In this document: positions 19,681-26,745 of the stretch, in pieces | How positions within the stretch are numbered: position 1 is the first letter of the stretch | Layout: each line of letters begins with the position of its first letter | IMG/VR virus record: IMGVR_UViG_3300008450_000347 | Span: 1-28,187 of that record | DNA: 28,187 nucleotides | Strand: one strand, 5' to 3' | Origin: a virus | Made by a program: the position numbers and the translations under genes | The notes under the pieces: model-generated | What the model was told of the DNA's origin: nothing | Database searches by the model: none | The model's input: the letters and a program-made list of their open reading frames with translations, nothing else

Positions 19681-21880
19681 CGGCGTTCACCATCCCGAAC
19701 AGCCCCTCCTCCTTCCGCGCCGCTTCCGCCTTCCGCACGTTCGCGACGGCGCACCGGAAGTACGAGGCCTTCAGTTCGACGCCGAGCGCCTTCCGCCCGA
19801 AACGGACCGCCTGATACGCCTCGGAGCCGATGCCGAGGAACGGCGTGAACACCGTCTCCCCCTTGTTCGACCAGAGCCGGATGCACCGCTCGATCGTGCC
19901 CAACTGGAGCGGGCACAGGTGGCGCTCGTCCTTGTCCTCCCGCGCCTCCCGCACTTGCAGCGTGTCGGCTTCCTTGATCCCGTACCAGATCGGACGAGCC
20001 CACTCGATCCAGTCCTCGCGCGTCACGTCGTCGTTCTGGATCGGGACGGCGTTCTCGCCCGGCTTGCGGAAGACGCAGATGTAGTCCGCGAGCGCGGGGC
20101 GCAGCCACGAGGAGTCCCGTTCCTTCTGGACGAAGAGGAGCGACTTCGACTTGGTACGGATGGCCTGCGCCTGCGGGCACTTGTCGATCGTCACTTCCCC
20201 GTGGAAGATCCACCCCGCCGCGATGAACTCGCGGACGAGGTCGCCGCGAATATCCTTCACGCCGATGTAGCCGTCGCGGGAGAGCATCGCGGGAACGTTC
20301 GCGATGTGGACCGCTGCGAGCCGCCCCGGCTTCGTGACGCGGAGGAGTTCCGGGATCGCGAACCGGAAGTGCGTCCAGAACTCATCGTCGTTCTTGCAGT
20401 TCCCGATGTCGCGCGGCGAGTTGGAGTAGGTGAACAGCGACGAGAACGGCGGGGAGAACACGGACAGGTCCACGCTGTCCGTGGCGATCTTCCGCTTCAT
20501 CGTCTCGACGCAGTCCCCGTTGTGAAGCGTCCAGCTGTCGCCGGACACGGACTCCTCGCGGTAGTTGTCGCGCTCGCGCTCGCTCATCTTGAGGCTCTCC
20601 CGTTCGTAGTCGCGGACGGACGCGACGATCCTCGAGGCAAGTTCGGACGCCTCGATCTCCTTGCGCTTCACGTTCTGGACGATCTCCTGTTCCACGTCCG
20701 CGATGACGATGCGGACGCGCACGCTCCGCGTCTGCCCGAAGCGGTAGCAGCGCCGGATCGCTTGGTAGTAGCCCTCGTATGAGTCGGAGAGCCCGAGGAA
20801 CGCCATCGAGGCGCACCTTTGCAGGTTCAACCCGAATCCAGCAATCGACACCTTCGACACTAGGACCCGGTAGTCCCCGCGCAGGAAGCCAAGGATCGCC
20901 GCTTCCTTCTCCTCGTCGCTCATGGCTCCGGTCACTTCCACCGCGCCCCGAATGCCCTCCGCCGCGCGTTCGCTTTCGAGGTTCAGCCCGCACCAGACGA
21001 TCCACGGTTCGTCATCGGCGTTGACCATCTCGACGGTGGCCGCGATGCGAGCCTCCGCCGTGGACTTGCGGATATCGCTTCGGTCCTTCACCCCGCCCAT
21101 CCCCGTAAAGAACAGCGAGCCGGGCGACGCGACGGGAACGGGCACGATGACGGGGGCGATGTCCAGCGGCGGCAGGATGTACCCGTCGTCCTCAAATCCG
21201 AGGTCGGACGGGAACTGGACGAACATTGCCCACGACGCGATCCACTTGTAGAAGCTCTCCGCCGCGTGCCCCTTGAGCCGCCACGACTGCTCATCGTGGA
21301 CGAACCACGTCGCGAGCATCTCGATCCGTCGCATGATCCCGAGGAACTCCGCGTGATTGCCGATCTCGCTCGTGTCATTCGGCGCGGGCGTCGCGGTGCA
21401 AGCGAGACGGTACGGCGTGTCGCGGAACGCTTCGATCAGCGCCTCGCGCGTCGCGCCGTCAAAGTTCTTGAGGATGCTCGACTCGTCGAGGACCACGGCG
21501 TCGAACGCGGCGGGGTCGATCTTGTGCAGCGAGTCGTAGTTCACGACGTTCAGCCCTTCGCGGGGCGTCCAGTTGTCGCGCAGGTCGTGGACGCGGACTC
21601 CGATCGTCGCCGCCTCGCGGATCGTCTGAGCGCCCACGGCGAGGGGGGCGAGGATGATCGCCTTGCCCTTCGACACGAGCCGCGCCCACTCGATCTGCAT
21701 TCGCGTCTTCCCGAGCCCGGTACCGCAGAACAGCGCCGCGCGTCCGCGCATCGCCGCCCACGCCACGAGCGCCCGCTGGAACGGGAACAGGGACGGGTGA
21801 ATGTCGTCGTCATCCACGGCGATCCCCTGCGGGGCGACGCGGATCTCTTTCGACGCCAGAAACGCCTCGTACTCGCTCAC
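19673..21880 (-). CDS. SNF2-type helicase fused to a beta-class DNA methyltransferase, 735 aa
   Basis: The N-terminal half is a superfamily-2 DNA translocase: FPFQ, CGTGLGKT (52-59), VVLDESS (129-135), CTATPAPND (161-169) and motif VI QAIRRCYRFGQTRSVRV (373-389). From about 447 a methyltransferase follows in beta-class order. LHNGDCVETM comes first, catalytic SPPF (476-479) next, then the AdoMet loop FTPFLGIGS (678-686) and VELKASYF (701-708). SPPF suggests N4-cytosine or N6-adenine methylation. The combination would couple DNA tracking to methylation, perhaps to protect phage DNA or to mark replicated DNA. The GTG start has a strong GGAGGAG SD and overlaps the upstream stop (GTGA). The C-terminus ends EEGLFGMVNADA. 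Confidence 0.85.
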   Translation of the reverse strand: MSEYEAFLASKEIRVAPQGIAVDDDDIHPSLFPFQRALVAWAAMRGRAALFCGTGLGKTRMQIEWARLVSKGKAIILAPLAVGAQTIREAATIGVRVHDLRDNWTPREGLNVVNYDSLHKIDPAAFDAVVLDESSILKNFDGATREALIEAFRDTPYRLACTATPAPNDTSEIGNHAEFLGIMRRIEMLATWFVHDEQSWRLKGHAAESFYKWIASWAMFVQFPSDLGFEDDGYILPPLDIAPVIVPVPVASPGSLFFTGMGGVKDRSDIRKSTAEARIAATVEMVNADDEPWIVWCGLNLESERAAEGIRGAVEVTGAMSDEEKEAAILGFLRGDYRVLVSKVSIAGFGLNLQRCASMAFLGLSDSYEGYYQAIRRCYRFGQTRSVRVRIVIADVEQEIVQNVKRKEIEASELASRIVASVRDYERESLKMSERERDNYREESVSGDSWTLHNGDCVETMKRKIATDSVDLSVFSPPFSSLFTYSNSPRDIGNCKNDDEFWTHFRFAIPELLRVTKPGRLAAVHIANVPAMLSRDGYIGVKDIRGDLVREFIAAGWIFHGEVTIDKCPQAQAIRTKSKSLLFVQKERDSSWLRPALADYICVFRKPGENAVPIQNDDVTREDWIEWARPIWYGIKEADTLQVREAREDKDERHLCPLQLGTIERCIRLWSNKGETVFTPFLGIGSEAYQAVRFGRKALGVELKASYFRCAVANVRKAEAARKEEGLFGMVNADA

Positions 21881-22005
21881 GCTTTCTCCTCCGTCCCCAC
21901 CGGGAACCGCTTGGAACACGACTCGCAGACGCCCAGGTCCGCGCTCACGTCGAGGATCTCGCCGCCGCATCGGTCGCACGAGACGATGCCGTCGCCGGGG
22001 CTCAT
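21877..22005 (-). CDS. Small zinc-ribbon protein, 42 aa
   Basis: ATGA overlap upstream and GTGA overlap downstream fix the gene. CDRCGGEILD and CESCSKRF form a complete four-Cys zinc ribbon. It precedes the helicase-methyltransferase and is translated with it. A role as a nucleic-acid or partner-binding adaptor is possible. Confidence 0.7.
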   Translation of the reverse strand: MSPGDGIVSCDRCGGEILDVSADLGVCESCSKRFPVGTEEKA

Positions 22006-22202
22006 GGCTGCGCCTCCCACTCCTCGACGCGCAGGTAGTCGCACCGATCCCGCCAGACGCGAAAGCCGTCCGGCTTCCACGACTCAAACACGGGCTTCAC
22101 GTTGGCGAGCGCCCACGCTTCCGCCGTCGCGCCGTCGAGGAAGACGCCGCAGACGCTTCCGCCGCAGGACCGCTCGCCGGAGATGACGACGTAGACCTTC
22201 AC
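22002..22202 (-). CDS. Small hypothetical protein, 66 aa
   Basis: The GTG at 22202 overlaps the upstream stop (GTGA). The protein is alpha-beta with strand KVYVVISGE, a Ser/Cys/Gly turn, helix ATAEAWALANVK and a Trp/Tyr-rich end (FRVWRDRCDYLRVEEWEAQ). It resembles short phage proteins of the kind often found next to methyltransferases, but no name can be given. Confidence 0.7.
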   Translation of the reverse strand: MKVYVVISGERSCGGSVCGVFLDGATAEAWALANVKPVFESWKPDGFRVWRDRCDYLRVEEWEAQP

Positions 22203-22696
22203 GACGCCTCCCTCCGCGCCCGGATCGCCTCGCGGAGCGCCGCCCACTCCCCCGGCGAGTTCGGACCCGACGCGAGCGCCTCGGCGGCGGCGACGACCTT
22301 TTCCGTGAGGGACAGCCGCGCCTCCAACAGCGTGCGCTCGTCTCCGGCGAGGTCGAGTTCCCTGCGCGACGCGATGTTCAACTCGGTCAACGCGCGGCAC
22401 GACTCCTTCATCTGCTCGTTGAGCCTCTCCAGCGCCGCCACGTCCGCGCGGAGGTTCGTCGCCTCCGCCTGCCACGCCTCCCATTGCGAGGACTTCGCCT
22501 TCAGCGCCTCGTCGCGCTCCCGCCGGAACGCCTCGACGGAGAGAGCGTCCGTCTCGCGGGCGGCGGCGAGTCGGTCGCGCTCGCTCTCCGCCTCCGTCAT
22601 GCGGCGCAGCGCCGACCGCAGTTCGTAGACGAGGCACAGCGTCAGCGTCACGAGGGCGGCGACGCCGATCAAGAGGATGGCGGTGGTGAGGGTCAT
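22199..22696 (-). CDS. Membrane-anchored coiled-coil protein, 165 aa
   Basis: The ATG at 22696 overlaps the HTH gene stop (ATGA). Residues 3-25 (TTAILLIGVAALVTLTLCLV) are a membrane helix. The rest, 26-150, is continuous Glu/Arg/Leu coiled coil. The layout is that of an i-spanin, but it lies among early replication genes and no lysis genes are nearby, so a spanin role is doubtful. Membrane tethering of replication is an alternative guess. Confidence 0.72.
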   Translation of the reverse strand: MTLTTAILLIGVAALVTLTLCLVYELRSALRRMTEAESERDRLAAARETDALSVEAFRRERDEALKAKSSQWEAWQAEATNLRADVAALERLNEQMKESCRALTELNIASRRELDLAGDERTLLEARLSLTEKVVAAAEALASGPNSPGEWAALREAIRARREAS

Positions 22697-22914
22697 TTCG
22701 CACCCGCCTTCCGCGCCGCCTTGATCGACTCCCGCAGCGCCGCAAGCCGCCTGCGAATGCGGATCTGTGGCACCGTCTCCGGGCGCTTCTTCCACGTCTC
22801 CAGCGTCTTGGACGTGATGCCGAGAGCGTCGCAAACCGCCCCCGGACCCATCCCGCTCCGCTGCGCCGCCGCCACGATGCGTAGCGCCTCGGCTGCGTCC
22901 ATGACGGCGGTCAT
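22693..22914 (-). CDS. HTH DNA-binding protein, 73 aa
   Basis: Residues ~20-50 (GMGPGAVCDALGITSKTLET, then WKKRPE) form a homeodomain-like helix-turn-helix close to those in transposase or terminase-type DNA-binding domains. The tail is basic and helical (RIRRRLAALRESIKAARKAG). As the first true gene of the leftward early operon facing a divergent control region, it is a likely regulator of 22925-23098. The ATG at 22914 has no good SD but overlaps the stop of an 11-codon minicistron that has one. The ATG at 22902 is an alternative. Confidence 0.72.
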   Translation of the reverse strand: MTAVMDAAEALRIVAAAQRSGMGPGAVCDALGITSKTLETWKKRPETVPQIRIRRRLAALRESIKAARKAGAK

Positions 22915-22946
22915 CGTCCGCCACCGTTGCAAGTGTTCCTGTTCAT
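22911..22946 (-). CDS. 11-codon leader minicistron
   Basis: ATG at 22946 follows AGGAGG by 6 nt, the best SD in this operon, and codes MNRNTCNGGGR before a TGA that overlaps the HTH start (ATGA). The short product is unlikely to have its own function. It probably loads ribosomes for the next gene or acts as a regulatory leader. Confidence 0.5.
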   Translation of the reverse strand: MNRNTCNGGGR

Positions 22947-22952
22947 CTCGGG

Positions 22953-22974
22953 CCTCCTGTCGCACCGTTGCGAC
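22953..22974 (-). promoter_or_regulatory. SD and adjoining RNA hairpin of the leftward early operon
   Basis: The SD AGGAGG (22953-22958) abuts a hairpin with stem GTCGC/GCGAC and a 6-nt loop (22959-22974). The sequence GCAACGGTG occurs in this hairpin and again just before the HTH start, 43 bp away. The hairpin could tune ribosome access or be bound by a regulator. Confidence 0.4.
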
Positions 22975-23008
22975 GCGGGCATCCTAACCCGTGCGCGACG
23001 GCGAACGC

Positions 23009-23058
23009 GAAAGAAAAACGAAAAAGATTGTAGACGTGTCCCCGGCGGTCGGTAGGAT
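23009..23058 (+). promoter_or_regulatory. Rightward promoter with A-tract UP-like element
   Basis: Two A-tracts (23010-23025) precede TTGTAG (23028-23033), a 19-nt spacer and TAGGAT (23053-23058), 40 nt before the first gene of the recombination operon. A-tracts are rare in this GC-rich sequence and resemble the UP elements bound by RNA polymerase alpha-CTD. The hexamers are weak. It overlaps the opposite -10. Confidence 0.4.
23027..23032 (-). promoter_or_regulatory. -10 box of the leftward early promoter
   Basis: TACAAT on the minus strand is one base from the consensus -10. No clear -35 stands upstream (CTACCG at 17 nt), so activation is likely. The predicted 5' leader is about 75 nt and T-rich at its start. 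Confidence 0.4.
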
Positions 23059-23098
23059 GTGCCCATCGGTGCGATCCCCGCGCCGACGAGGAGGAGAG

Positions 23099-23299
23099 AT
23101 GAGACTCGACAGTTCCTGCCCCGAAGTCCGCTGGATGAACTTCGGTCGGACCGAAGGCGTCGAGACGGTGGCGAAGCGCATCCGCGCGGCGTGCCTCTGC
23201 TCGGCGTGCTACGAACTGGCGAAGCGCGTCCGCGAGGGCGGGCGGCGATGGTTGGATGCGAACCTGCGCCGGAGCGGCGAGAAGGAGACGGAGAAGTGA
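23099..23299 (+). CDS. Small Cys-containing basic protein, 66 aa
   Basis: The ATG at 23099 follows GGAGGAGAG by a few nt. Mixed composition with PEVRWMNFGRTEGVETVAKR, a CLCSAC cluster (about residues 37-42) and a basic helical end. The Cys cluster could hold metal. It is the first gene of the rightward operon and overlaps the next as GTGA. Confidence 0.68.
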   Translation: MRLDSSCPEVRWMNFGRTEGVETVAKRIRAACLCSACYELAKRVREGGRRWLDANLRRSGEKETEK

Positions 23300-23373
23300 G
23301 CAAGAGCATGGTGCGCTACTACGAGGCGTGGATGGGCGACGATGGTGCCGACCGCGCGGAGGGGGAGTCGTGA
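23296..23373 (+). CDS. Micropeptide, 25 aa
   Basis: A GTG overlapping the previous stop (GTGA) opens 25 codons (SKSMVRYYEAWMGDD and on) whose stop overlaps the next GTG (GTGA). The double coupling supports translation. It has no recognisable domain. Confidence 0.5.
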   Translation: MSKSMVRYYEAWMGDDGADRAEGES

Positions 23374-23588
23374 CGATCAAGACGACGCTGGAACTCCGCC
23401 TCACGCTCGCGGTCGAGGGCATGGTCTTCTCCGGGCTGCGCGAGGGCTCGACGGAGATCGACGGCTTGGAGATCGCGCTTGTCGGACCCGGCGGCGCGAC
23501 GATGGACGTGCCGGAGTCGATGTTCACGAAGGAAGAGATGCGGAAGATCGTGGAGGCGCTCGTCGAGGCGCGGGAGGATCGGCTGTGA
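23370..23588 (+). CDS. Small alpha-beta hypothetical protein, 72 aa
   Basis: GTGA overlaps on both sides. Three strands (TLELRLTLAVEGMVFSGL, TEIDGLEIALVG) are followed by a helix (TKEEMRKIVEALVEAREDRL). It is compact and probably folded. No family is recognised. Confidence 0.66.
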   Translation: MTIKTTLELRLTLAVEGMVFSGLREGSTEIDGLEIALVGPGGATMDVPESMFTKEEMRKIVEALVEAREDRL

Positions 23589-23839
23589 AGCCAGAGGACA
23601 TCTTTGAGATCGCGCGTGCGGTAGCGCCGTGCGTCAAGGGTCACCATCGGTGCGTCGCCGGGCACGCCATCGACATTCACGTTCTCGGCATGGTCGAGGA
23701 TACGATCCGGATTGCGACGCGCCGGGAACGCTCCCGCTGCGCCGCGTTGGCGCAGACGGTTGGAGATGACGACGCGGAGCCGCATTCCGCCCGCGAAGTC
23801 GCGTACCGCATCGCCGCCGCAATCGAAGGTGGATCATGA
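23585..23839 (+). CDS. Small hypothetical protein, 84 aa
   Basis: The GTG overlaps the upstream stop (GTGA) and its stop overlaps the exonuclease start (ATGA). It has CVKGHHRCVAGHAIDIHVLG, with Cys and His residues that may bind zinc, and a helical end (SAREVAYRIAAAIEGGS). Co-translation with the exonuclease is the only functional hint. Confidence 0.66.
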   Translation: MKPEDIFEIARAVAPCVKGHHRCVAGHAIDIHVLGMVEDTIRIATRRERSRCAALAQTVGDDDAEPHSAREVAYRIAAAIEGGS

Positions 23840-24726
23840 ACCTCACCCACTACGCCGACCGCGCCGCATGGCTTGAGGCACGCCGCTCCGGCCTTGGCGG
23901 CAGCGACGTTCCGGTCATCCTCGGCTTCGCCCGCTACGGCAAGACTCCGCTCTCCGTCTGGACGAGCAAGGTTCTGCCGCCGGAGGAGGAGACGGAGTCG
24001 TACACGCTCAAGCGCGGGACGTTCATGGAGGGCTTCATCGCCGCCCGTCTCCGCGAGGAGGCGGGGCTTCGCAGCGTGGACCGCGAGCATGACGCCATCG
24101 TGACGGCGGACGATCCGTGCCTGCTCTACTCGCCCGACGCCTTCGCTACGGAGGAGGACGGCACGCTCGTCCTCTGCGAGTTCAAGTCCCGCCTCCGCGA
24201 CGCCAGCGAGTGGGAGGAAGGCGTCCCGCCGGACGTGGTCGCGCAGGCGCAGCACGGGATGGAAGTCTGTAACTTGCCCGCCTGCTACGTCGCCTGCGAC
24301 ACGGGCAACGAACTGCGCTGGCAGCGGATCGAGCGTGACCCGAAGTGGGCAACGGAAGTGCGCCCGCGCCTCATCGCGTGGTGGAACACCTACGTCGTCC
24401 CGCAGGTTCCGCCGCCGCCGGAGAGCGAGGACGCGGCTGTCCTTGGGCGCATCTATCCTCGGGAGGACGCGGGCAAGACGATCGCGCTGCCGGGGGAGTT
24501 CCTGGCGCTGCGGGACGAGTTGAACGAGGCGGAGGCGATCAAGTCCGCCGCCGAGGCGAAGATCGACGAGATCAAGAACCGTGTCCGCGCCGCGATGGGA
24601 GACGCCGCCGCTGGCGTTCTCGCGGACGGAAGCGGTTGGACGTGGAAGGTGCAGAAGCGGAAGGCGTACACCGTGGAGGCGGGCGAGTCGCGCGTCCTCC
24701 GGGCGTACAAGAGCAAGGAGAAGTGA
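23836..24726 (+). CDS. YqaJ-type (lambda exonuclease-like) recombination nuclease, 296 aa
   Basis: The protein matches the YqaJ viral recombinase family, a 5'-3' dsDNA exonuclease that makes 3' single strands for the annealase. Motifs are R..GLGGSDVPVILGF (17-31), the Glu-containing GTFMEGF (61-67), SPDAF (99-103, metal ligand D101), LCEFKS (113-118, E115 and K117) and QAQHGM (137-142). The C-terminal 75 residues add a helical extension with a final basic strand. It is directly followed by RecT, the usual partner. The ATGA start overlaps the preceding gene. Confidence 0.9.
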   Translation: MNLTHYADRAAWLEARRSGLGGSDVPVILGFARYGKTPLSVWTSKVLPPEEETESYTLKRGTFMEGFIAARLREEAGLRSVDREHDAIVTADDPCLLYSPDAFATEEDGTLVLCEFKSRLRDASEWEEGVPPDVVAQAQHGMEVCNLPACYVACDTGNELRWQRIERDPKWATEVRPRLIAWWNTYVVPQVPPPPESEDAAVLGRIYPREDAGKTIALPGEFLALRDELNEAEAIKSAAEAKIDEIKNRVRAAMGDAAAGVLADGSGWTWKVQKRKAYTVEAGESRVLRAYKSKEK

Positions 24727-24727
24727 A

Positions 24728-25522
24728 ATGGGCGAGATCGTGACGCGGGAGCAGGCGGAGAAGAACGTCCTCGCCGCTCTCAACGACAAGAAGGTGCAGG
24801 CGCAACTCGGGGCGGCGCTCCCGGGCGTCGGCATCAAGCCGGAGACGTTCGTGCGTTGGTGCGTCACCGCGCTCCGCAAGAACCCGGCGCTCCTCAAGAC
24901 GAACCGCCAGTCGCTCCTCGGGGCGATGGTGCAGGCGGCGCAGCTTGGGCTCGACCCGTCCGGCGCGACGGGTCAGGCGTACCTCGTCCCGTTCAAGGAC
25001 GAATGCACGTTCATCGTGGGCTACAAAGGCTACATCAACCTCGCGTACCGGAGCGGGCAGATCGCCAGCATCGACGCGAAGGTGGTGTACGCGAACGACG
25101 CCTTCTCCTACGCCTACGGGCTGAACCCGAAGCTGGAACACGTCCCGTGCGACGGCGACCGGGGCGAGCTTCGCGCGGCCTACGCCATCGCGAAGATCAA
25201 GGGGGGCGACACGGTGTTCGTGGTTCTGACGGCTGGGGACATCGCCCGGATCAAGGCGTCGTCCGCGTCCGCGCGTTCGGCGTCCTCGCCGTGGGCATCG
25301 CATCCCGCGTCCATGTGGCAGAAGTCGGCGGTGCGGCAGCTTTCGAAGCTCCTCCCGCTCTCCACGGAGGCGATGACGGCGCTCGGTCGCGACGAGGACG
25401 ACGACGAGCGGGGCATCCCGCCGATCATCAGCATCGACGACTTCACGATCACGGACGCTGAGCCCGCTTCCGCCGCGCCCGGCGTCTCGTCCATCGAGCA
25501 GGACCGGAAGGACAACGCCTAA
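24728..25522 (+). CDS. recT: RecT-family single-strand annealing protein, 264 aa
   Basis: The protein binds ssDNA and anneals complementary strands during phage recombination. The RecT core is seen in the N-terminal helices, QAAQLGLDPSGATGQAYLVP (69-88), then CTFIVGYKGYINLAYRSG (93-110), the strand SIDAKVVYANDAFSYAYG and the MWQKSAVRQLSKLLPLS helix near residue 200. The C-terminal 50 residues are acidic and disordered and may touch partners. The ATG is 2 nt after the exonuclease stop; a longer GTG/ATG frame upstream overlaps the nuclease and is not used. Confidence 0.92.
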   Translation: MGEIVTREQAEKNVLAALNDKKVQAQLGAALPGVGIKPETFVRWCVTALRKNPALLKTNRQSLLGAMVQAAQLGLDPSGATGQAYLVPFKDECTFIVGYKGYINLAYRSGQIASIDAKVVYANDAFSYAYGLNPKLEHVPCDGDRGELRAAYAIAKIKGGDTVFVVLTAGDIARIKASSASARSASSPWASHPASMWQKSAVRQLSKLLPLSTEAMTALGRDEDDDERGIPPIISIDDFTITDAEPASAAPGVSSIEQDRKDNA

Positions 25523-25935
25523 TGCTCAACTCCGTTGTCGTCGTCGGTCCCGTCGTCTCCGTAAAAGAGCGTGGGTCCGTCGTGAAGGTCGTGATCGCAG
25601 GCGTCCGCGAGTTCAAGGGCAACGCCGAGGAGACGCGCGTCGAGGTCGTCGTGTTCTCGCGGAACGCGGACGCGGCGCGAGCCCTGCGCGAAGGCGAGAT
25701 CGTCTGCGTTCGGGGTCGCGTCGAGACGAAGTGGCGCGAGTCGAAGACGGGGGGCGAGTGGGCGGCGACGGACGTGATCGCGGACGAGATCCGCGCCATC
25801 GCGCCGGCGGCACCGCGCCCGTCCGCCCCGCCGCCGAACCGGGCTCCCGCTGGGAAGCCTCCGGCGGATGACGGCTGGGGCGACGGTGGAATTCCGTTCG
25901 CGTGGCTCCTGCCGCTGCTGGCGCTGCTCAACTAA
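25522..25935 (+). CDS. ssb: Single-stranded DNA-binding (SSB-like) protein, 137 aa
   Basis: Residues 1-95 form an OB fold of SSB type: LNSVVVVGPVV start, TRVEVVVFSRNADAARALRE, EIVCVRGRVETKWRE. Residues 96-115 are a Pro-rich linker, and an acidic tip ADDGWGDGGIPF (115-126) resembles the SSB interaction peptide. Unusually, the tip is followed by 11 hydrophobic residues (AWLLPLLALLN). The ATG shares one base with the RecT stop (TAATG). It would coat ssDNA for RecT and the replisome. Confidence 0.82.
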   Translation: MLNSVVVVGPVVSVKERGSVVKVVIAGVREFKGNAEETRVEVVVFSRNADAARALREGEIVCVRGRVETKWRESKTGGEWAATDVIADEIRAIAPAAPRPSAPPPNRAPAGKPPADDGWGDGGIPFAWLLPLLALLN

Positions 25936-25938
25936 CCC

Positions 25939-25958
25939 GCCGCGCCCGATGGGGCGGC
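25939..25958 (+). other. GC-rich hairpin after the SSB gene
   Basis: GCCGCGCCC and GGGGCGGC pair as an 8-bp stem with one bulged base, separated by GAT. No U-run follows, so it is not a standard intrinsic terminator; it may pause polymerase or protect the upstream mRNA. Confidence 0.3.
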
Positions 25959-25974
25959 ACAACCGGAGGATGAG

Positions 25975-26265
25975 ATGAAGACCAAGAGGAAGATCGTGCG
26001 GAAGGCGAAGCCCGCGCCGGAGCCCGTGGCGTCGGTCCAGTGGTTCGGTACGACGAACCCCGGTCTGGACCCGTACTGGGAGGGCTACGGGCAGGGGCGC
26101 AAGGCGGGGGCGCAGGACGCGCTCGACGCCGTCGCCAAGCTCCTCGTCCAGATGCAGGCTCGCCCGCGGATCGACTCGGAGATCCTGACGGAGTTCGACG
26201 CCGCCGAGGAGAAGCGGGAGATGAACCGCCGCCTCGCCGCGATCGAGGCGAAGCTGACCAAGTAG
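25975..26265 (+). CDS. Hypothetical protein, 96 aa
   Basis: The ATG follows GGAGG by 6 nt. The basic N-terminus (KTKRKIVRKAKPAPEPV) is followed by an aromatic Gly-rich segment (LDPYWEGYGQGRKAGAQDAL) and two helices ending AEEKREMNRRLAAIEAKLTK. It is probably a small oligomeric coiled-coil protein. Family unknown. A 90-nt gap follows (26266-26355) with no feature I can name. Confidence 0.7.
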   Translation: MKTKRKIVRKAKPAPEPVASVQWFGTTNPGLDPYWEGYGQGRKAGAQDALDAVAKLLVQMQARPRIDSEILTEFDAAEEKREMNRRLAAIEAKLTK

Positions 26266-26355
26266 ACACTCTGCCGGGTTGGGCCTGACCCGCCCGTGAA
26301 AGCTGCCTGCTGACTCCCCAGCGGCGCTCCCCCGGCACCCCCCAAGGAGACGACC

Positions 26356-26745
26356 ATGAAGCTCGACGAACTCAAGAGGCTGGACGCGGCGGCGACGCCC
26401 GCGCCGTGGGCTATCGAGGACACCGACGACGGGTTCCGGTACGTCATGGCGACGCACGATCGCCCGTGGAGGCAGCCGATCTGCTCCAACGTGACGTACT
26501 ACCCAACGGCGGTCGGCGTGCAGGATCAAGCCCTGATCGCCGCCGCCCGGAACGCCCTGCCGAAGCTGATCGCGGTGGCCGAGGCGGCGAAGGAACTGCT
26601 CGCGACGGAAGCGGTCCAGGCGACCGTCGAGCGCATCCGCTCCGCACGCGCGGGCGGGGGGGAGGTCACGCAGGCGGATTGCGACTTCGAGTACGCCTAC
26701 GCCTTGGCGAAGGGCTCCATCGCGGAACTGGAGGCGCAGCCGTGA
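26356..26745 (+). CDS. Ead/Ea22-like phage protein, 129 aa
   Basis: The ATG follows AAGGAG. Residues 9-20 (LDAAATPAPWAI) and 60-83 (ALIAAARNALPKLIAVAEAA) are the typical start and helix of ead/Ea22-like proteins found in many temperate and lytic phages. Their function is unknown. The end is helical and overlaps the RusA start (GTGA). Confidence 0.75.
   Translation: MKLDELKRLDAAATPAPWAIEDTDDGFRYVMATHDRPWRQPICSNVTYYPTAVGVQDQALIAAARNALPKLIAVAEAAKELLATEAVQATVERIRSARAGGGEVTQADCDFEYAYALAKGSIAELEAQP

Noticed and set aside
19919-22186. Plus-strand frames opposite the helicase-methyltransferase
   Set aside because: Low-complexity Arg/Asp/His composition and no motifs; the minus strand carries complete helicase and methyltransferase motifs.
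22199-22696. i-spanin (lysis) call for the membrane coiled-coil protein
   Set aside because: Layout fits, but no holin, endolysin or o-spanin is nearby and the gene sits among early replication genes.
25939-25958. Intrinsic terminator after SSB
   Set aside because: The hairpin is real but no U-run follows, so it is listed only as a hairpin.
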